A stretch of DNA of 64,000 bases, taken from Rhizobium hidalgonense. Its GTDB lineage: Bacteria > Pseudomonadota > Alphaproteobacteria > Rhizobiales > Rhizobiaceae. A model generated the notes under the pieces. That model was not told where the DNA came from, did not search any database, and was given only the letters and a program-made list of their open reading frames with translations. The position numbers and the translations under genes were made by a program. How positions within the stretch are numbered: the first letter of the stretch is position 1; each line of letters begins with the position of its first letter. The DNA is taken from positions 186,001-250,000 of the forward strand of contig NZ_LODW01000116.1 of NCBI RefSeq assembly GCF_002914525.1, read 5' to 3'. Positions 44,266 to 53,751 of the stretch are shown piece after piece.

Positions 44266-45375
44266 CTATTTCGAGACTGCGGCGGCCAATTGCCGTTTTG
44301 CGCCGCGTTGGAGGCTGAGGTTTTCAAGCCAGGTCACTTGTTTCCTCAATTTCAACGCCGGCTTTTCGATGAATCTCCACGAGAAGGCGGCAAAGCAGGT
44401 CGCAACGATGCTGCAGACAATGCCATTCAACCACCAGTTATGCGCCCAGGGCCCGAGCGCTACAAACGCCTGTTGAATGGGATAGCCGTAAAGGAAGACG
44501 CCGTAGGAATAGTCGGCCCCACTGAGAATGCCAAGTTTTCGGGGCGAGGTCAGGCCGAGGAAGACCGTGACATATCCGATTGCCGGAATGGCAATGAAAT
44601 CTCCAAAGGACGTGAACCAGTAGGCCCATAATATCATTGCCACCGAAGCAAGGAAAATTCTCACATCCCAGAGGACCTTGTCCTTGTAGAGATAGAAGGT
44701 CACCCCCACGAGAAACGCACAGATGAGCAGATTGCCCGACGCAGTCGTGGGCATCGTGGCCCAATCGCTCTCATGTTTCCAATACCTTGCGATACCGAAG
44801 CTGATGATCAAAGCCGGCGTGGCAACAAGGGCGATCACTCGCCGCCTGACCACGCCGAGCAGAAACAGGGCGGCGATCGCGGCATAGCACTCAAGCTCGA
44901 AGGGCACCGTCCAGAGCTGCCCGTTGACCATCGCGGCGTCGGGATTATCCAGGAATACACCGGGGAGATTGAAGTGGATGTGGCCCGTGACATTCAGCAA
45001 ATAGGTAAAGAACTGAGGATCGGTGAAATAGTCACGCAGGTCATACTCTGTATAGATCGCTCCGAGTATAAAGGCAGCCAGCAATACCTCCACCGCAAGA
45101 GCAGGGTAGATCCGAATAAATCGGTTACCGAGAAAGGAGATCAATGTCTTCGACCGTTCAAGACTGCCAGCCACCAGGAATCCGCTCAAGACGAAGAACA
45201 TCGGCAGCACTGATTTCATGACAGGACGGAAAGATGACTCCCAGAGAAACAGGTCGTCGCCGTAGGTGACGCGGGCCGTATGTATCCAAAGCACTGAAAA
45301 GGCTAACAGTAATCGCATATAATCGAATCCTGTCGGTCGCCCCTTCGCTAGATCAAGCTTTTCGCCGAGAAACAT
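44266..45375 (-). CDS. Acyltransferase 3 family (OafA/ExoZ-like) membrane protein
   Basis: A 369-residue membrane O-acyltransferase with about ten hydrophobic segments. The first holds the catalytic His (LLAFSVLWIHTARV), followed by FFVLSGFLVAGSLER and NRFIRIYPAL, standard for the family (ExoZ, OafA). It probably adds acetyl or a similar group to the polysaccharide. I chose the start at 45375, which has AAAGGG 6 bases upstream; the frame is open to 45495 with a Pro-rich extension that lacks a ribosome site. Confidence 0.85.
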   Translation of the reverse strand: MFLGEKLDLAKGRPTGFDYMRLLLAFSVLWIHTARVTYGDDLFLWESSFRPVMKSVLPMFFVLSGFLVAGSLERSKTLISFLGNRFIRIYPALAVEVLLAAFILGAIYTEYDLRDYFTDPQFFTYLLNVTGHIHFNLPGVFLDNPDAAMVNGQLWTVPFELECYAAIAALFLLGVVRRRVIALVATPALIISFGIARYWKHESDWATMPTTASGNLLICAFLVGVTFYLYKDKVLWDVRIFLASVAMILWAYWFTSFGDFIAIPAIGYVTVFLGLTSPRKLGILSGADYSYGVFLYGYPIQQAFVALGPWAHNWWLNGIVCSIVATCFAAFSWRFIEKPALKLRKQVTWLENLSLQRGAKRQLAAAVSK

Positions 45376-45628
45376 CTGTGGCCCTTTCAGAAGTATTGAC
45401 TCGATTTGGGTTGGCAAGCTGTCGCCGCCGGGCGGCGGCGGCATCTTTGCCGGGCCGCGGCCGCGTGTCAGTGACCAGAGGTACATCAGCAACAAATTGA
45501 ACGAGAGAGCGCCCTCTCCCGACGACCAGACAACTGACCATCAACCCAATGGCCCGTGCTTCCCCAGGCGCCATGCGGTGGTCGGAGTTGGACCAGGCGA
45601 TCGGGCGGCGGATTTGGATGAGGAAACT

Positions 45629-47947
45629 ATGAAATTTCTGGCCACCCTGTTTTTGATTGTTCTCGCCTTTATCGGATTGGGCCTGATGGGAGGCGGCGCC
45701 TTGCTGCTCGGCCTCGGCGGCTCGCCCTATTACGCCTTTGCCGGGCTTGCTTATCTGGCTGCCGCGCTTCTGCTGTGGCGCCGCCGGATGTCAGGCGCCC
45801 TCATCGTCCTGCTTGTCGCCGTTTTCACCCTTCCCTGGGCAGTTTGGGAGTCGGGTTTCAATTTCTGGGCGCTCTTTGCGCGTCTGATGTCTCCCATCGC
45901 GCTGGCGGGCTTTGCACTTCTCTTTGCGCCGTCGCTTTCGCCAACCGCCAACCGTAAGCTCTTCTATGGCGGCACTCTGCTTGCGGCCATTCTTTTCGCT
46001 GCAGGTTTCAGCCTTGCTTTCACACCGCACGGGCTGATCCACCCTTCCGCCGACATCCCCGCCTACGAGACCGCCAAGGGCGACAACTCGCCCTCCGACT
46101 GGGCATCCTACGGCCGCAGTACGGCCGGAGATCGCTACGCCCCATTCGATCAGATCAACCGCCGCAATGTTGCCAAGCTCGATCTTGCCTGGACATATCG
46201 CACCGGCAAAAGCGATGGCGCCGATCAAAACACGCCTCTGCAGATCGGCGATACGGTCTATACCTGCACGCCGACGGACGTAATCGCAGCGCTTGACGCA
46301 GATACGGGAAAACCGCGCTGGACCTTCGATCCCAAGGCGACGGCGCCGTACTGGCAGCGTTGCCGCGGCCTCGGTTATTATAAGATGCCACCGGAGGTCC
46401 AATCCGCCGACGGTCTTTGCAATGAGCGTCTGGTGCAGACGACGATCGATGCCCGCCTCCTGGAGATCGACAGCAAGACCGGCGCACCCTGCAAGGGCTT
46501 CGGAGACAATGGCACCGTTGAGCTTTCCCAGGGCATGGGTGAAGTCAAGTCAGGTTACTATTTCCAGACTTCGGCGCCGCTGATTGCCCGAAATCTGATC
46601 GTCATTGGAGGCTGGGTCATAGACAATCAGGAGGTTGGCGAACCCTCGGGCGTCATCCGCGCCTTCAATGTCATTACCGGCGAGCTCGAATGGGCATGGG
46701 ATCTCGGCAATCCCGAGATCACCAAACTCCCGCCGGCGGGCCAGACCTATACTAGGGCCACGCCCAACATGTGGACGACGGCGGCATTCGACGACGAGCT
46801 CGGCCTCATCTATGCACCGCTCGGCAATACCACCCCGGATTATTACGGCGTCAATCGCCCTGATTTCGCCGATCAATACAATGCCACCTTGGTGGCGCTC
46901 GATGTCAAGACGGGACGGGAGAAATGGAAATTCCAGACCGTGCATCACGATATCTGGGACTATGACCTGCCGGCACAGCCTGTTCTGATCGACCTGCCCG
47001 ACGGCAATGGCGCCACCGTACCCGCCCTCCTGCAGACCACCAAACGCGGGCAGCTTTTCCTGCTCAACCGTCAGACCGGCATACCGCTTGCCGAGGTTCA
47101 GGAGAAGCCGGTGCCGCAGCAAGGAGGCGCCCCGGAGGAGAAACTGTCTCCGACACAGCCCTATTCCGTCGGCATGCCGACCATCGGTGCGGACCGGGTG
47201 ACTGAGCAGACGGCCTGGGGTCTGACGATGTTCGATCAGCTGGCATGCCGCATCGCCTTTCGGAAGATGCGCTATGACGGCGATTTCACCCCGATCGGCC
47301 CGCAATATGCGATCCAGCAGCCGGGCAACCTCGGCGGCCTCAATTGGGGAAGCGTGTCGGTCGACCTGCCCAACAAACGCGTCTTTATGAACGACATCCG
47401 CGTGCCCAGCCTCTTCGCGCTCATTCCGCGCCAGGACTACATCGATTTTGCCCTGACCACGACCGCACACGGCCCCTCCGCCCCGCAGCGGGGCACGCCC
47501 TACGGCATGGCCACCGAAATGTGGACGTCGAGGCTCCGCGTTCCCTGCACGCAGCCGCCCTTCGGGACCGTCACGGCAGTGGATCTGAACACCCGCAAAA
47601 TTGCATGGCAGGTCCCGGCCGGGACCGCCGAACAACTCGGACCGTTCAAGATCAAAACCAATCTGCCGATGCCGATGGGCCTGCCGAGTTATGCCGGTAC
47701 GTCGGCGACCGCCGGCGGCGTCGTCTTCTTTGCTGGCTTCCAGGACTATTACATCCGCGCTTACGACGCTGAGAACGGTGATGAGCTCTGGAAATATCCC
47801 CTACCGGTCGGCTCGAGCGCCACGCCCATGACCTACGTGTCGCCGAAAACCGGCAAGCAATATGTCGTGATCTCGGTTGGCGGAGCGCCATATTCCAGGG
47901 ACGACGGCGACTACGTGTTCGCCTTTTCTCTGAAAGACGAAGATTAG
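45629..47947 (+). CDS. gcd: Membrane-bound PQQ-dependent glucose dehydrogenase
   Basis: A 772-residue quinoprotein that oxidises aldoses to lactones on the periplasmic face and passes electrons to ubiquinone. Residues 1-140 hold five membrane segments. The rest is an eight-bladed propeller with tryptophan-docking repeats (ALDADTGKPRWTFDP, VKTGREKWKFQ, NTRKIAWQVPAG, DAENGDELWKYPLP). Length and order match Gcd. The start at 45629 has GAGGAAA upstream. No pqq synthesis genes are in this window. It stands alone. Confidence 0.92.
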   Translation: MKFLATLFLIVLAFIGLGLMGGGALLLGLGGSPYYAFAGLAYLAAALLLWRRRMSGALIVLLVAVFTLPWAVWESGFNFWALFARLMSPIALAGFALLFAPSLSPTANRKLFYGGTLLAAILFAAGFSLAFTPHGLIHPSADIPAYETAKGDNSPSDWASYGRSTAGDRYAPFDQINRRNVAKLDLAWTYRTGKSDGADQNTPLQIGDTVYTCTPTDVIAALDADTGKPRWTFDPKATAPYWQRCRGLGYYKMPPEVQSADGLCNERLVQTTIDARLLEIDSKTGAPCKGFGDNGTVELSQGMGEVKSGYYFQTSAPLIARNLIVIGGWVIDNQEVGEPSGVIRAFNVITGELEWAWDLGNPEITKLPPAGQTYTRATPNMWTTAAFDDELGLIYAPLGNTTPDYYGVNRPDFADQYNATLVALDVKTGREKWKFQTVHHDIWDYDLPAQPVLIDLPDGNGATVPALLQTTKRGQLFLLNRQTGIPLAEVQEKPVPQQGGAPEEKLSPTQPYSVGMPTIGADRVTEQTAWGLTMFDQLACRIAFRKMRYDGDFTPIGPQYAIQQPGNLGGLNWGSVSVDLPNKRVFMNDIRVPSLFALIPRQDYIDFALTTTAHGPSAPQRGTPYGMATEMWTSRLRVPCTQPPFGTVTAVDLNTRKIAWQVPAGTAEQLGPFKIKTNLPMPMGLPSYAGTSATAGGVVFFAGFQDYYIRAYDAENGDELWKYPLPVGSSATPMTYVSPKTGKQYVVISVGGAPYSRDDGDYVFAFSLKDED

Positions 47948-48003
47948 CGCCGCCGCCGTCACACTGTGCTATTTTGGTCCGATGAGGAACTGAGGCTACG
48001 AGC

Positions 48004-49800
48004 GTGACGCGAAAACTGGCGGCGATCCTAGTCGCGGATGTGGTCGGCTACAGCCGGCTTGCCGGTGCGGACGAGGATCGTATCCTGGCGCGGCTGCGAA
48101 CGCTGCGCAGCGATCTGGTTGATCCGACCATCGCTGTGCACAATGGCCGCGTCGTCAAACGCACCGGAGATGGAAGCATCATCGAATTTCGCAGCGTCGT
48201 CGACGCCGTGCGCTGCGCGATCGAGGTACAGACGGCCATGGTCGAGCGCAATATCGGCGTACCGCCTGAGCATCGCATCGAGTTCCGGGTCGGGATCCAT
48301 CTGGGCGACGTGGTCGAGGAGAACGACGGCGATCTGATGGGCGACGGTGTCAACATCGCCGCGCGGTTGGAGGGAGTTGCCCAGCCCGGCGCCATCTGTC
48401 TCTCCGAAGATGCCTACCGCCAGGTAAGAGCGCGGCTTGATCTCGCCGTGACCGATCTCGGGCCAATCCAGCTCAAGAATATCGCCGAGCCGATGCGGGC
48501 CTATTCGCTTCAGGTCGGACCCATTTCGCAGCCGGCCCTGGCACGGCAACCGGGAGAGCAGCACGCGGCGAAACTGCCTTCGGCTGCGTCCGTTCCTGAC
48601 AAGCCCTCCATCGCCGTACTGGCGTTCAACAACATGAGCGGCGACGCCGAACAGGAATATTTCTCCGACGGGATCAGCGAGGACATCATTACCGACCTCT
48701 CGAAGCTGTCCGAATTGCATGTGATCGCCCGCAATTCATCCTTCGTCTACAAGAATGTAACAGCCTCCGTGCCTGAGATGGCTAAGGCGCTTGGCGTCCG
48801 TTATGTCCTCGAAGGCAGCGTGCGCAAGGCCGGCAACCGCGTGCGTGTTACGGCGCAATTGATCGACGCGAGCAATGGCGGGCATATCTGGGCAAGCCGG
48901 TTCGATCGCGACCTTACCGACATTTTTGCCGTTCAGGATGAACTGACCCAGGAGATCGTCACAGCGCTCAAACTGAACCTCACGCATGGCGACCAGAATC
49001 GCTTAGCCCAGGGGCGCGCAGTCGATGTCCGCGCATATGAGCTTCTGTTGCGTGGCCGCGAACAGGCGTCGGCCCATAGCCGGACGGGAAATTCTGCCGC
49101 CCGCAGCCTGGCGGCGGACGCGATCGCCATCGATCCCGGCTATGCGGCGGCGCAGGCACTGATTTCCTTCACCCATGTGCTCGACTACATCAACGCTTGG
49201 AGCACCGATCCCGAAGCTTCGCTACGGATCGGACTGGATCTGGCGCAGCAAGCTGTGGAAATGGCCGAGCAACAGCCCAACGGCCATTTCGCCCTGGGCA
49301 TGGCCTGCATGTGGAACCGCGAATTGGACCGGGCGCGGGCGGAAGTGCTGCGCGGCCTCGCGCTCTCGCCGAACTCCGCCGCACTCCTGATGCTGATGGC
49401 CCATATCCAGATATTCTCCGGCGATCCCGCAACTGCGCTTAAAACGCTCGACGCATCGATGCGGCTTGATCCGCACTATCCCGAGGTGCTGTTCCAATTT
49501 CTCGCCGACGCGCACTTTTCTCTCGGTGACTATGGGCAAGCAATCATCGCGATCGAGCAGCGGCTTCAGCAAAACGCTCAGTCGGAAACGGCCTATGCTC
49601 TGCTCGCGTCATGTTACGGCCATCTCGGCCGTAAAGAGGAGGGCCAACAGGCGTGGGAGAAGGCGCTCCAGATCAATCCCAATTTCTCCGTCGAGCGCCG
49701 CCGCCGCGTCCTTCCATTCCGCAACCCCGAGGATTTTGAGCGCCGCGTTGAAGGGCTGCGCAAGGCGGGAGTGACGGTCCCGGATGTCCGTCAATGCTAA
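48004..49800 (+). CDS. Class III adenylate/guanylate cyclase with TolB-like and TPR regions
   Basis: A 598-residue soluble protein with a GTG start (GAGG upstream). Residues about 1-165 form a class III cyclase domain: KLAAILVADVVGYSRL (metal Asp), VKRTGDGSIIEF (second metal Asp), and GDGVNIAARLEGVAQPG (transition-state Asn and Arg). Residues about 195-310 form a TolB-N-like segment (SIAVLAFNNMSGDAEQEYFS, RNSSFVYK). The rest is TPR repeats. This domain order is common and multiplied in rhizobia. Catalytic residues look intact, so cAMP synthesis is plausible. Confidence 0.9.
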   Translation: MTRKLAAILVADVVGYSRLAGADEDRILARLRTLRSDLVDPTIAVHNGRVVKRTGDGSIIEFRSVVDAVRCAIEVQTAMVERNIGVPPEHRIEFRVGIHLGDVVEENDGDLMGDGVNIAARLEGVAQPGAICLSEDAYRQVRARLDLAVTDLGPIQLKNIAEPMRAYSLQVGPISQPALARQPGEQHAAKLPSAASVPDKPSIAVLAFNNMSGDAEQEYFSDGISEDIITDLSKLSELHVIARNSSFVYKNVTASVPEMAKALGVRYVLEGSVRKAGNRVRVTAQLIDASNGGHIWASRFDRDLTDIFAVQDELTQEIVTALKLNLTHGDQNRLAQGRAVDVRAYELLLRGREQASAHSRTGNSAARSLAADAIAIDPGYAAAQALISFTHVLDYINAWSTDPEASLRIGLDLAQQAVEMAEQQPNGHFALGMACMWNRELDRARAEVLRGLALSPNSAALLMLMAHIQIFSGDPATALKTLDASMRLDPHYPEVLFQFLADAHFSLGDYGQAIIAIEQRLQQNAQSETAYALLASCYGHLGRKEEGQQAWEKALQINPNFSVERRRRVLPFRNPEDFERRVEGLRKAGVTVPDVRQC

Positions 49801-49825
49801 CAGCAACTGCGGCTCGGACCCCGAG

Positions 49826-49862
49826 AGCATGATTTCAGCGGCGCAAAGGCCGCTGTGATGCT
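49826..49862. repeat. Palindromic repeat related to the 16470 element
   Basis: Nested stem: outer AGCAT/ATGCT, inner CAGCGGC/GCCGCTG with a 6-base loop. It shares GCGCAAAGG-N-CGCTGT with the element at 16470-16510. It lies 26 bases after the cyclase stop and might also act as a terminator. Confidence 0.5.
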
Positions 49863-49928
49863 GTAAATGGGCTGATGCGTCACCATCGAGCCGACCGATC
49901 ATCGCAGCCCGTAGATTAGCCGCAACAT

Positions 49929-50951
49929 TCATTTTTTCCCGTCCGCCAGCGCCTCTTTCCGCCGGCGACGCGGCAGGAGTGATTTGAGGTACCGCCACGC
50001 CGGCGAGATAACGTAGCCTGCAACCGGAATTGTGACCAAGCCGGCGACAATACCGACGATGCCTGCTCCTGCGGCCTCGACGGCCCAGCGCAGCACGGAC
50101 GCAAGAACGGGAACGGCATGGACGGCCACCTCCCCGGCACCATGGATCAGATGCGCAAGGCCGCCTACGCCATAGGCCTCGAGCCCGTGAACGATGATGC
50201 CGCCGCCGACCCAGATCATGGCAGCCGTTCCGACAATACCGAGTGCTTTCAGAAAATAAGGCATGCCAGTGACCAGCCCTCGTCCGATCACGCGCAAGAA
50301 CGGGCCCATCGGAGGCATCGCCTGCCCACGCGCCATCATCAGGCCCAGATCATCGGCCTTCACGATCAGCGCCACGCCACCATAGACCATGGCCGTTATA
50401 CCCAGCCCAACAACAGCAAGGATGAAGGCCTGAGAGAATATGCTGCCTGACGGCACAGCGGCGAGCGTAATCGCCATGATTTCGGCCGACAGGATGAAAT
50501 CGGTCTTGATCGCACCGGCGACCTTCTGGTCTTCGAGCGATTGCGCATCCAGGCTTGTCGCCTCGAGTGCCGATTCATGGGCATGGGCTGCATGCGGCAG
50601 CACCAGTGCGTAGACTTTTTCCACGCCCTCGTAGCAGAGAAAAAGCCCGCCGATCATCAGCAGCGGTGTGATCGCCTGCGGTGCAACAAAGCTGAGAATA
50701 AGCGCCGCGGGAAGCAGGATCAGAAGCTTGTTCTTCAGTGAACCCACCGCGATCTTGCCGATGATCGGCAATTCGCGTGCTGCCGAAAATCCGGTGACGT
50801 AGCGGGGTGTAACTGCCGCATCGTCGATGACGACGCCTGCCGCTTTCGCGCCTGCCTTGGCTGCTTGGCCGGCAATATCGTCAAGCGAGGCCGCAGCCAC
50901 CTTTGCCAGGGCGGCGATATCGTCAAGAAGGGCGATCAAGCCAACGCTCAT
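49929..50951 (-). CDS. DUF808 (YedI-like) membrane protein
   Basis: A 340-residue inner-membrane protein of unknown function. The family start MSVGLIALLDDIAALAKVAA is followed by GYVTG-like VTPRYVTGFSAARELPII and about seven hydrophobic segments. Two are of the type ICTDFILSAEIMAI (here IKTDFILSAEIMAI), characteristic of DUF808. Monocistronic. Confidence 0.88.
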   Translation of the reverse strand: MSVGLIALLDDIAALAKVAAASLDDIAGQAAKAGAKAAGVVIDDAAVTPRYVTGFSAARELPIIGKIAVGSLKNKLLILLPAALILSFVAPQAITPLLMIGGLFLCYEGVEKVYALVLPHAAHAHESALEATSLDAQSLEDQKVAGAIKTDFILSAEIMAITLAAVPSGSIFSQAFILAVVGLGITAMVYGGVALIVKADDLGLMMARGQAMPPMGPFLRVIGRGLVTGMPYFLKALGIVGTAAMIWVGGGIIVHGLEAYGVGGLAHLIHGAGEVAVHAVPVLASVLRWAVEAAGAGIVGIVAGLVTIPVAGYVISPAWRYLKSLLPRRRRKEALADGKK

Positions 50952-51321
50952 TCGAGCCTCCAGTGAAAAGACAGATAGTTACACAAAAAGGAATGGAAAA
51001 CTCGACATCGAAGCGACACGTGGCATCCTCCCGGGAAGATGCCATGCACAAATCGTGACGGCAATGGCGGTTTCGACCGGCGTCGGGTTCACCCCACTCT
51101 TATCGGAGCGCACAGACGCCCGACAATCGCCTCGGAAAACAGGCTCCCCTCGCATCGACTCGGATGGACAACCGGCAAGCTGCTGATCTTTGATTGCTGG
51201 GCCTGATTACCGAGACTAGCAATTATTCCACTGAGCCGACGCCGCTCGTCCAGACGAACTCCGATCGCGAGCGTTTCACCGCAATCACGGATGCTTGCCC
51301 TTTCCATAAAAGACGGTGTCG
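50952..51321. other. Intergenic region before the DUF808 gene
   Basis: 370 bp. No coding frame with a ribosome site, clear repeat or RNA gene was seen. It should hold the DUF808 promoter. Confidence 0.4.
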
Positions 51322-51543
51322 TCACGGAACTCCCCATTTAATCCTGTGCACATAGACTTCCACTTCAGCTTCAATGTCGCTGCAGAGCTGTTTATATTCC
51401 GCGATCAGTTTGCTGTTGCTCTCCAAGTTGAAGCTGAAGCGTTCGAGTGCGGTGGTGGCAAGCTCATACGACTCAAAAAGGTCGTCGATCGCATCGTTCG
51501 AAAGGAGCCGCAACTGCTCGCGCAAAGCTGGCAGCTTGAGCAT
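51322..51543 (-). CDS. Small helical protein of unknown function
   Basis: A 73-residue, mostly alpha-helical acidic protein starting MLKLPALREQLRLLSNDAID. Heptad-like hydrophobic spacing over residues 5-65 suggests a coiled coil or helical bundle. GGAAG lies 6 bases before the start at 51543. I recognise no family. It has no partner in the same direction nearby. Confidence 0.5.
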   Translation of the reverse strand: MLKLPALREQLRLLSNDAIDDLFESYELATTALERFSFNLESNSKLIAEYKQLCSDIEAEVEVYVHRIKWGVP

Positions 51544-51974
51544 AAGTTTCTTCCGTCCCCCCTCTTTGTTGCGGATGGAGTGCATGCCGTCCTCATCTTA
51601 CGCCGTTGCAACATATATCAGATACGTAATGGGATCTGCCGCAGATCGTTCCACACCGCCTCATTTTCTGGGTTCGGATGCGGTAGTCGCGGTGGAATTG
51701 CGGTGGAAAATCGTGTCGATCCCGGCCGGAAAGTACTCGCCCTCATGACGGTGGCTGCAATAGTCTCGCGGGAACCAATCAAACGGTTTGCAGAACCCTC
51801 CAGGCCGGGCCGGTCCCCATTCCGATCCGGCGGGGCTGCTGGGCGCCGGCATAGATGTTACGCGATGCTACAGGCCTTTGGAGTTTGCCGATGCTAGCTT
51901 AGCGACGGCGTCGGCGGTCAGTGAGGCTTGTCACGCCAAGATGCAGATTTGGAAACGAGGGGGTATCGGCCCGC
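51544..51974. other. Intergenic region before the lipoprotein hydrolase
   Basis: 431 bp. Short frames on both strands lack ribosome sites and known motifs. It should carry promoters for the divergent small protein and hydrolase genes. The hydrolase start is uncertain, so part of the region after 51921 could be coding. Confidence 0.4.
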
Positions 51975-53228
51975 GTGAAATTACTCGGTATACGTCCTCC
52001 AGGGGTTTATTGCAGGAACAGGTGCGGCCTCTTGCTGGCTCTGCTCATGCTGACGGGCTGTGGCCACCAGACCGGTGTCATGACGCCACTCGCGGCCACG
52101 GCGTCGACGCCTCCTACTGCAAAGGTCGACATGCTGGTCGCCACGACCCGCCAACCGTCCGGCGATCCGGCGACGCTTTTTAACGGTGAGCGAAGTGCCA
52201 AGCCGCATTTGACCGAGGTATCCATCACCATACCGACCAATCGCAAGTCGGGAACGGTTCAGTGGCCCGAGCGCCTGCCGCCCAATCCGGCAACGGACTT
52301 CGCAGTCACCCGGGTGCAGCAAGTCTCGACGATCGCTGAAGGCCGGGCGTGGTTCAGGCAGCATCCGAAAGGCGGTCACGCGCTGGTCTTCATTCATGGT
52401 TTCAACAACACCTACGAGGATTCGGTCTTCCGCCTGGCGCAAATCGTCCATGACAGCGGAATGCAGGCAACGCCGGTGCTGTTTACCTGGCCATCGCGAG
52501 CCGAGGTCGTCGCCTACCAATACGACAAGGAAAGCACGAACTATTCACGCACCGCTTTGGAGCAGGCCCTGCGCACATTGGCGGGCGACCCGAACGTCAA
52601 GGACATAACCATCCTCGCCCACTCGATGGGAACGTGGCTGGCAATGGAATCCCTCCGCCAGATGGGGATCCGCGATGGTCACGTGAACGCGAAAATTCAC
52701 AATGTCATCCTCGCCTCGCCCGATATCGACATCGATGTCTTCGCCAAACAATATGTCGAACTGGGTGCGCCACGGCCGAAATTCACGATCTTCATGTCCC
52801 AGGACGACAAGGCGCTGGCCGTCTCGCGGTTCATCAGCGGGCGTGTCTCCCGCCTCGGAGCGATCGACCCGACGGCGGAACCCTATCGTACAAAGCTGGA
52901 GAAGGCGGGCATCACGGCGATCGATCTGACAAAGGTCAAGGCGAAGGATAGCCTCAACCACGGCAAGTTCGCCGAGAGCCCGGAGATCGTTCAATTGATC
53001 GGCCAGCGTCTGATGACCGGGCAGCCGCTGACGGATTCAAAAGTGACCCTTGGGCAAGGGATTACCGCCGTCGTCGGAGGCACGGTGTCCACAATTGGCA
53101 CTGTTGCGGCCTCTGCGGTCGCCGCGCCGGCAGTCATCGTCGAGCAGCCGTTGAACCGGAACAGGCGACCAGCCGCAGCCGCGGATCGGCTTGACGACAA
53201 CCTGAAGCCCCAGCCGCTGACACAATAG
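51975..53228 (+). CDS. Alpha/beta-hydrolase lipoprotein (DUF900 family)
   Basis: A protein of about 417 residues. The signal region ends in the lipobox LLALLMLTGC, so it is a lipoprotein. The DUF900 hydrolase core follows: LVFIHGFNNTYEDSVFRLAQ (oxyanion region), FTWPSR, and nucleophile elbow ILAHSMGTWLAMESL (Ser). A late LNHGKFAESPEIVQLIG supplies the likely His. The start is uncertain: GTG at 51975 gives a normal signal peptide, GTG at 51921 adds 18 residues. Substrate unknown. The K+ channel gene follows 92 bases on. Confidence 0.8.
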   Translation: MKLLGIRPPGVYCRNRCGLLLALLMLTGCGHQTGVMTPLAATASTPPTAKVDMLVATTRQPSGDPATLFNGERSAKPHLTEVSITIPTNRKSGTVQWPERLPPNPATDFAVTRVQQVSTIAEGRAWFRQHPKGGHALVFIHGFNNTYEDSVFRLAQIVHDSGMQATPVLFTWPSRAEVVAYQYDKESTNYSRTALEQALRTLAGDPNVKDITILAHSMGTWLAMESLRQMGIRDGHVNAKIHNVILASPDIDIDVFAKQYVELGAPRPKFTIFMSQDDKALAVSRFISGRVSRLGAIDPTAEPYRTKLEKAGITAIDLTKVKAKDSLNHGKFAESPEIVQLIGQRLMTGQPLTDSKVTLGQGITAVVGGTVSTIGTVAASAVAAPAVIVEQPLNRNRRPAAAADRLDDNLKPQPLTQ

Positions 53229-53320
53229 CCGAGTCTGTCGCAGCTTCGTCTTTTCGGGGAGGGCCGTATTTTACGGTAAACTACTTCCTGCCGGCCTATG
53301 GAGCGGAGGAGTTATGGGCA

Positions 53321-53740
53321 TTGTTTCACTTCGTATTCGGCAGCAGCCTCATCGCCGCCACCGTTGCTATTCAAGCAGCATCCATGTCCGCTGGTCTCAA
53401 GGTCTTTCGGCATCTGGAAGAGACCCGTCCCGAATTTCTGTCGAAACGGCCGACTACGATCACCGTGGTATGGGTCATCTATCTGATGATTCCGATCATG
53501 ATCGATGTCTGCCTTTGGGCGGTATTTTACTCGGCGATAGAGGCTCTGCCGAGCTTCGAGGACGCCATGTATTTTTCGACCGTTACATTCACCACAGTCG
53601 GTTATGGCGATATTGTCTTGGCAAAGGAATGGCGCCAGGTCGCCACTTTCGAAGCGGTCAATGGCTGGATCATATTCGGATGGGCGACCGCTCTGATGAT
53701 GGCAATCATTCAGCGCCTGTACTTCCGTTCAGGCACGTGA
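53321..53740 (+). CDS. Small two-TM potassium channel
   Basis: A 139-residue membrane protein with the K+ selectivity filter FTTVGYGDIVL at about residue 91-98, preceded by a pore helix (FEDAMYFSTVTF) and flanked by hydrophobic segments. An additional N-terminal hydrophobic segment is present. No RCK or cyclic-nucleotide domain is attached. There is no ATG in frame; the TTG at 53321 has GGAGGAG 9 bases upstream and is the likely start. Overlapping frames at 53298 and 53314 are shadows. Confidence 0.8.
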   Translation: MFHFVFGSSLIAATVAIQAASMSAGLKVFRHLEETRPEFLSKRPTTITVVWVIYLMIPIMIDVCLWAVFYSAIEALPSFEDAMYFSTVTFTTVGYGDIVLAKEWRQVATFEAVNGWIIFGWATALMMAIIQRLYFRSGT

Positions 53741-53751
53741 GGGATAAACCT

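Noticed and set aside
44046..44318. 90-codon plus-strand frame beside the acyltransferase gene
   Set aside because: Overlaps the acyltransferase 3' end antisense, spans the candidate terminator and shows no known family.
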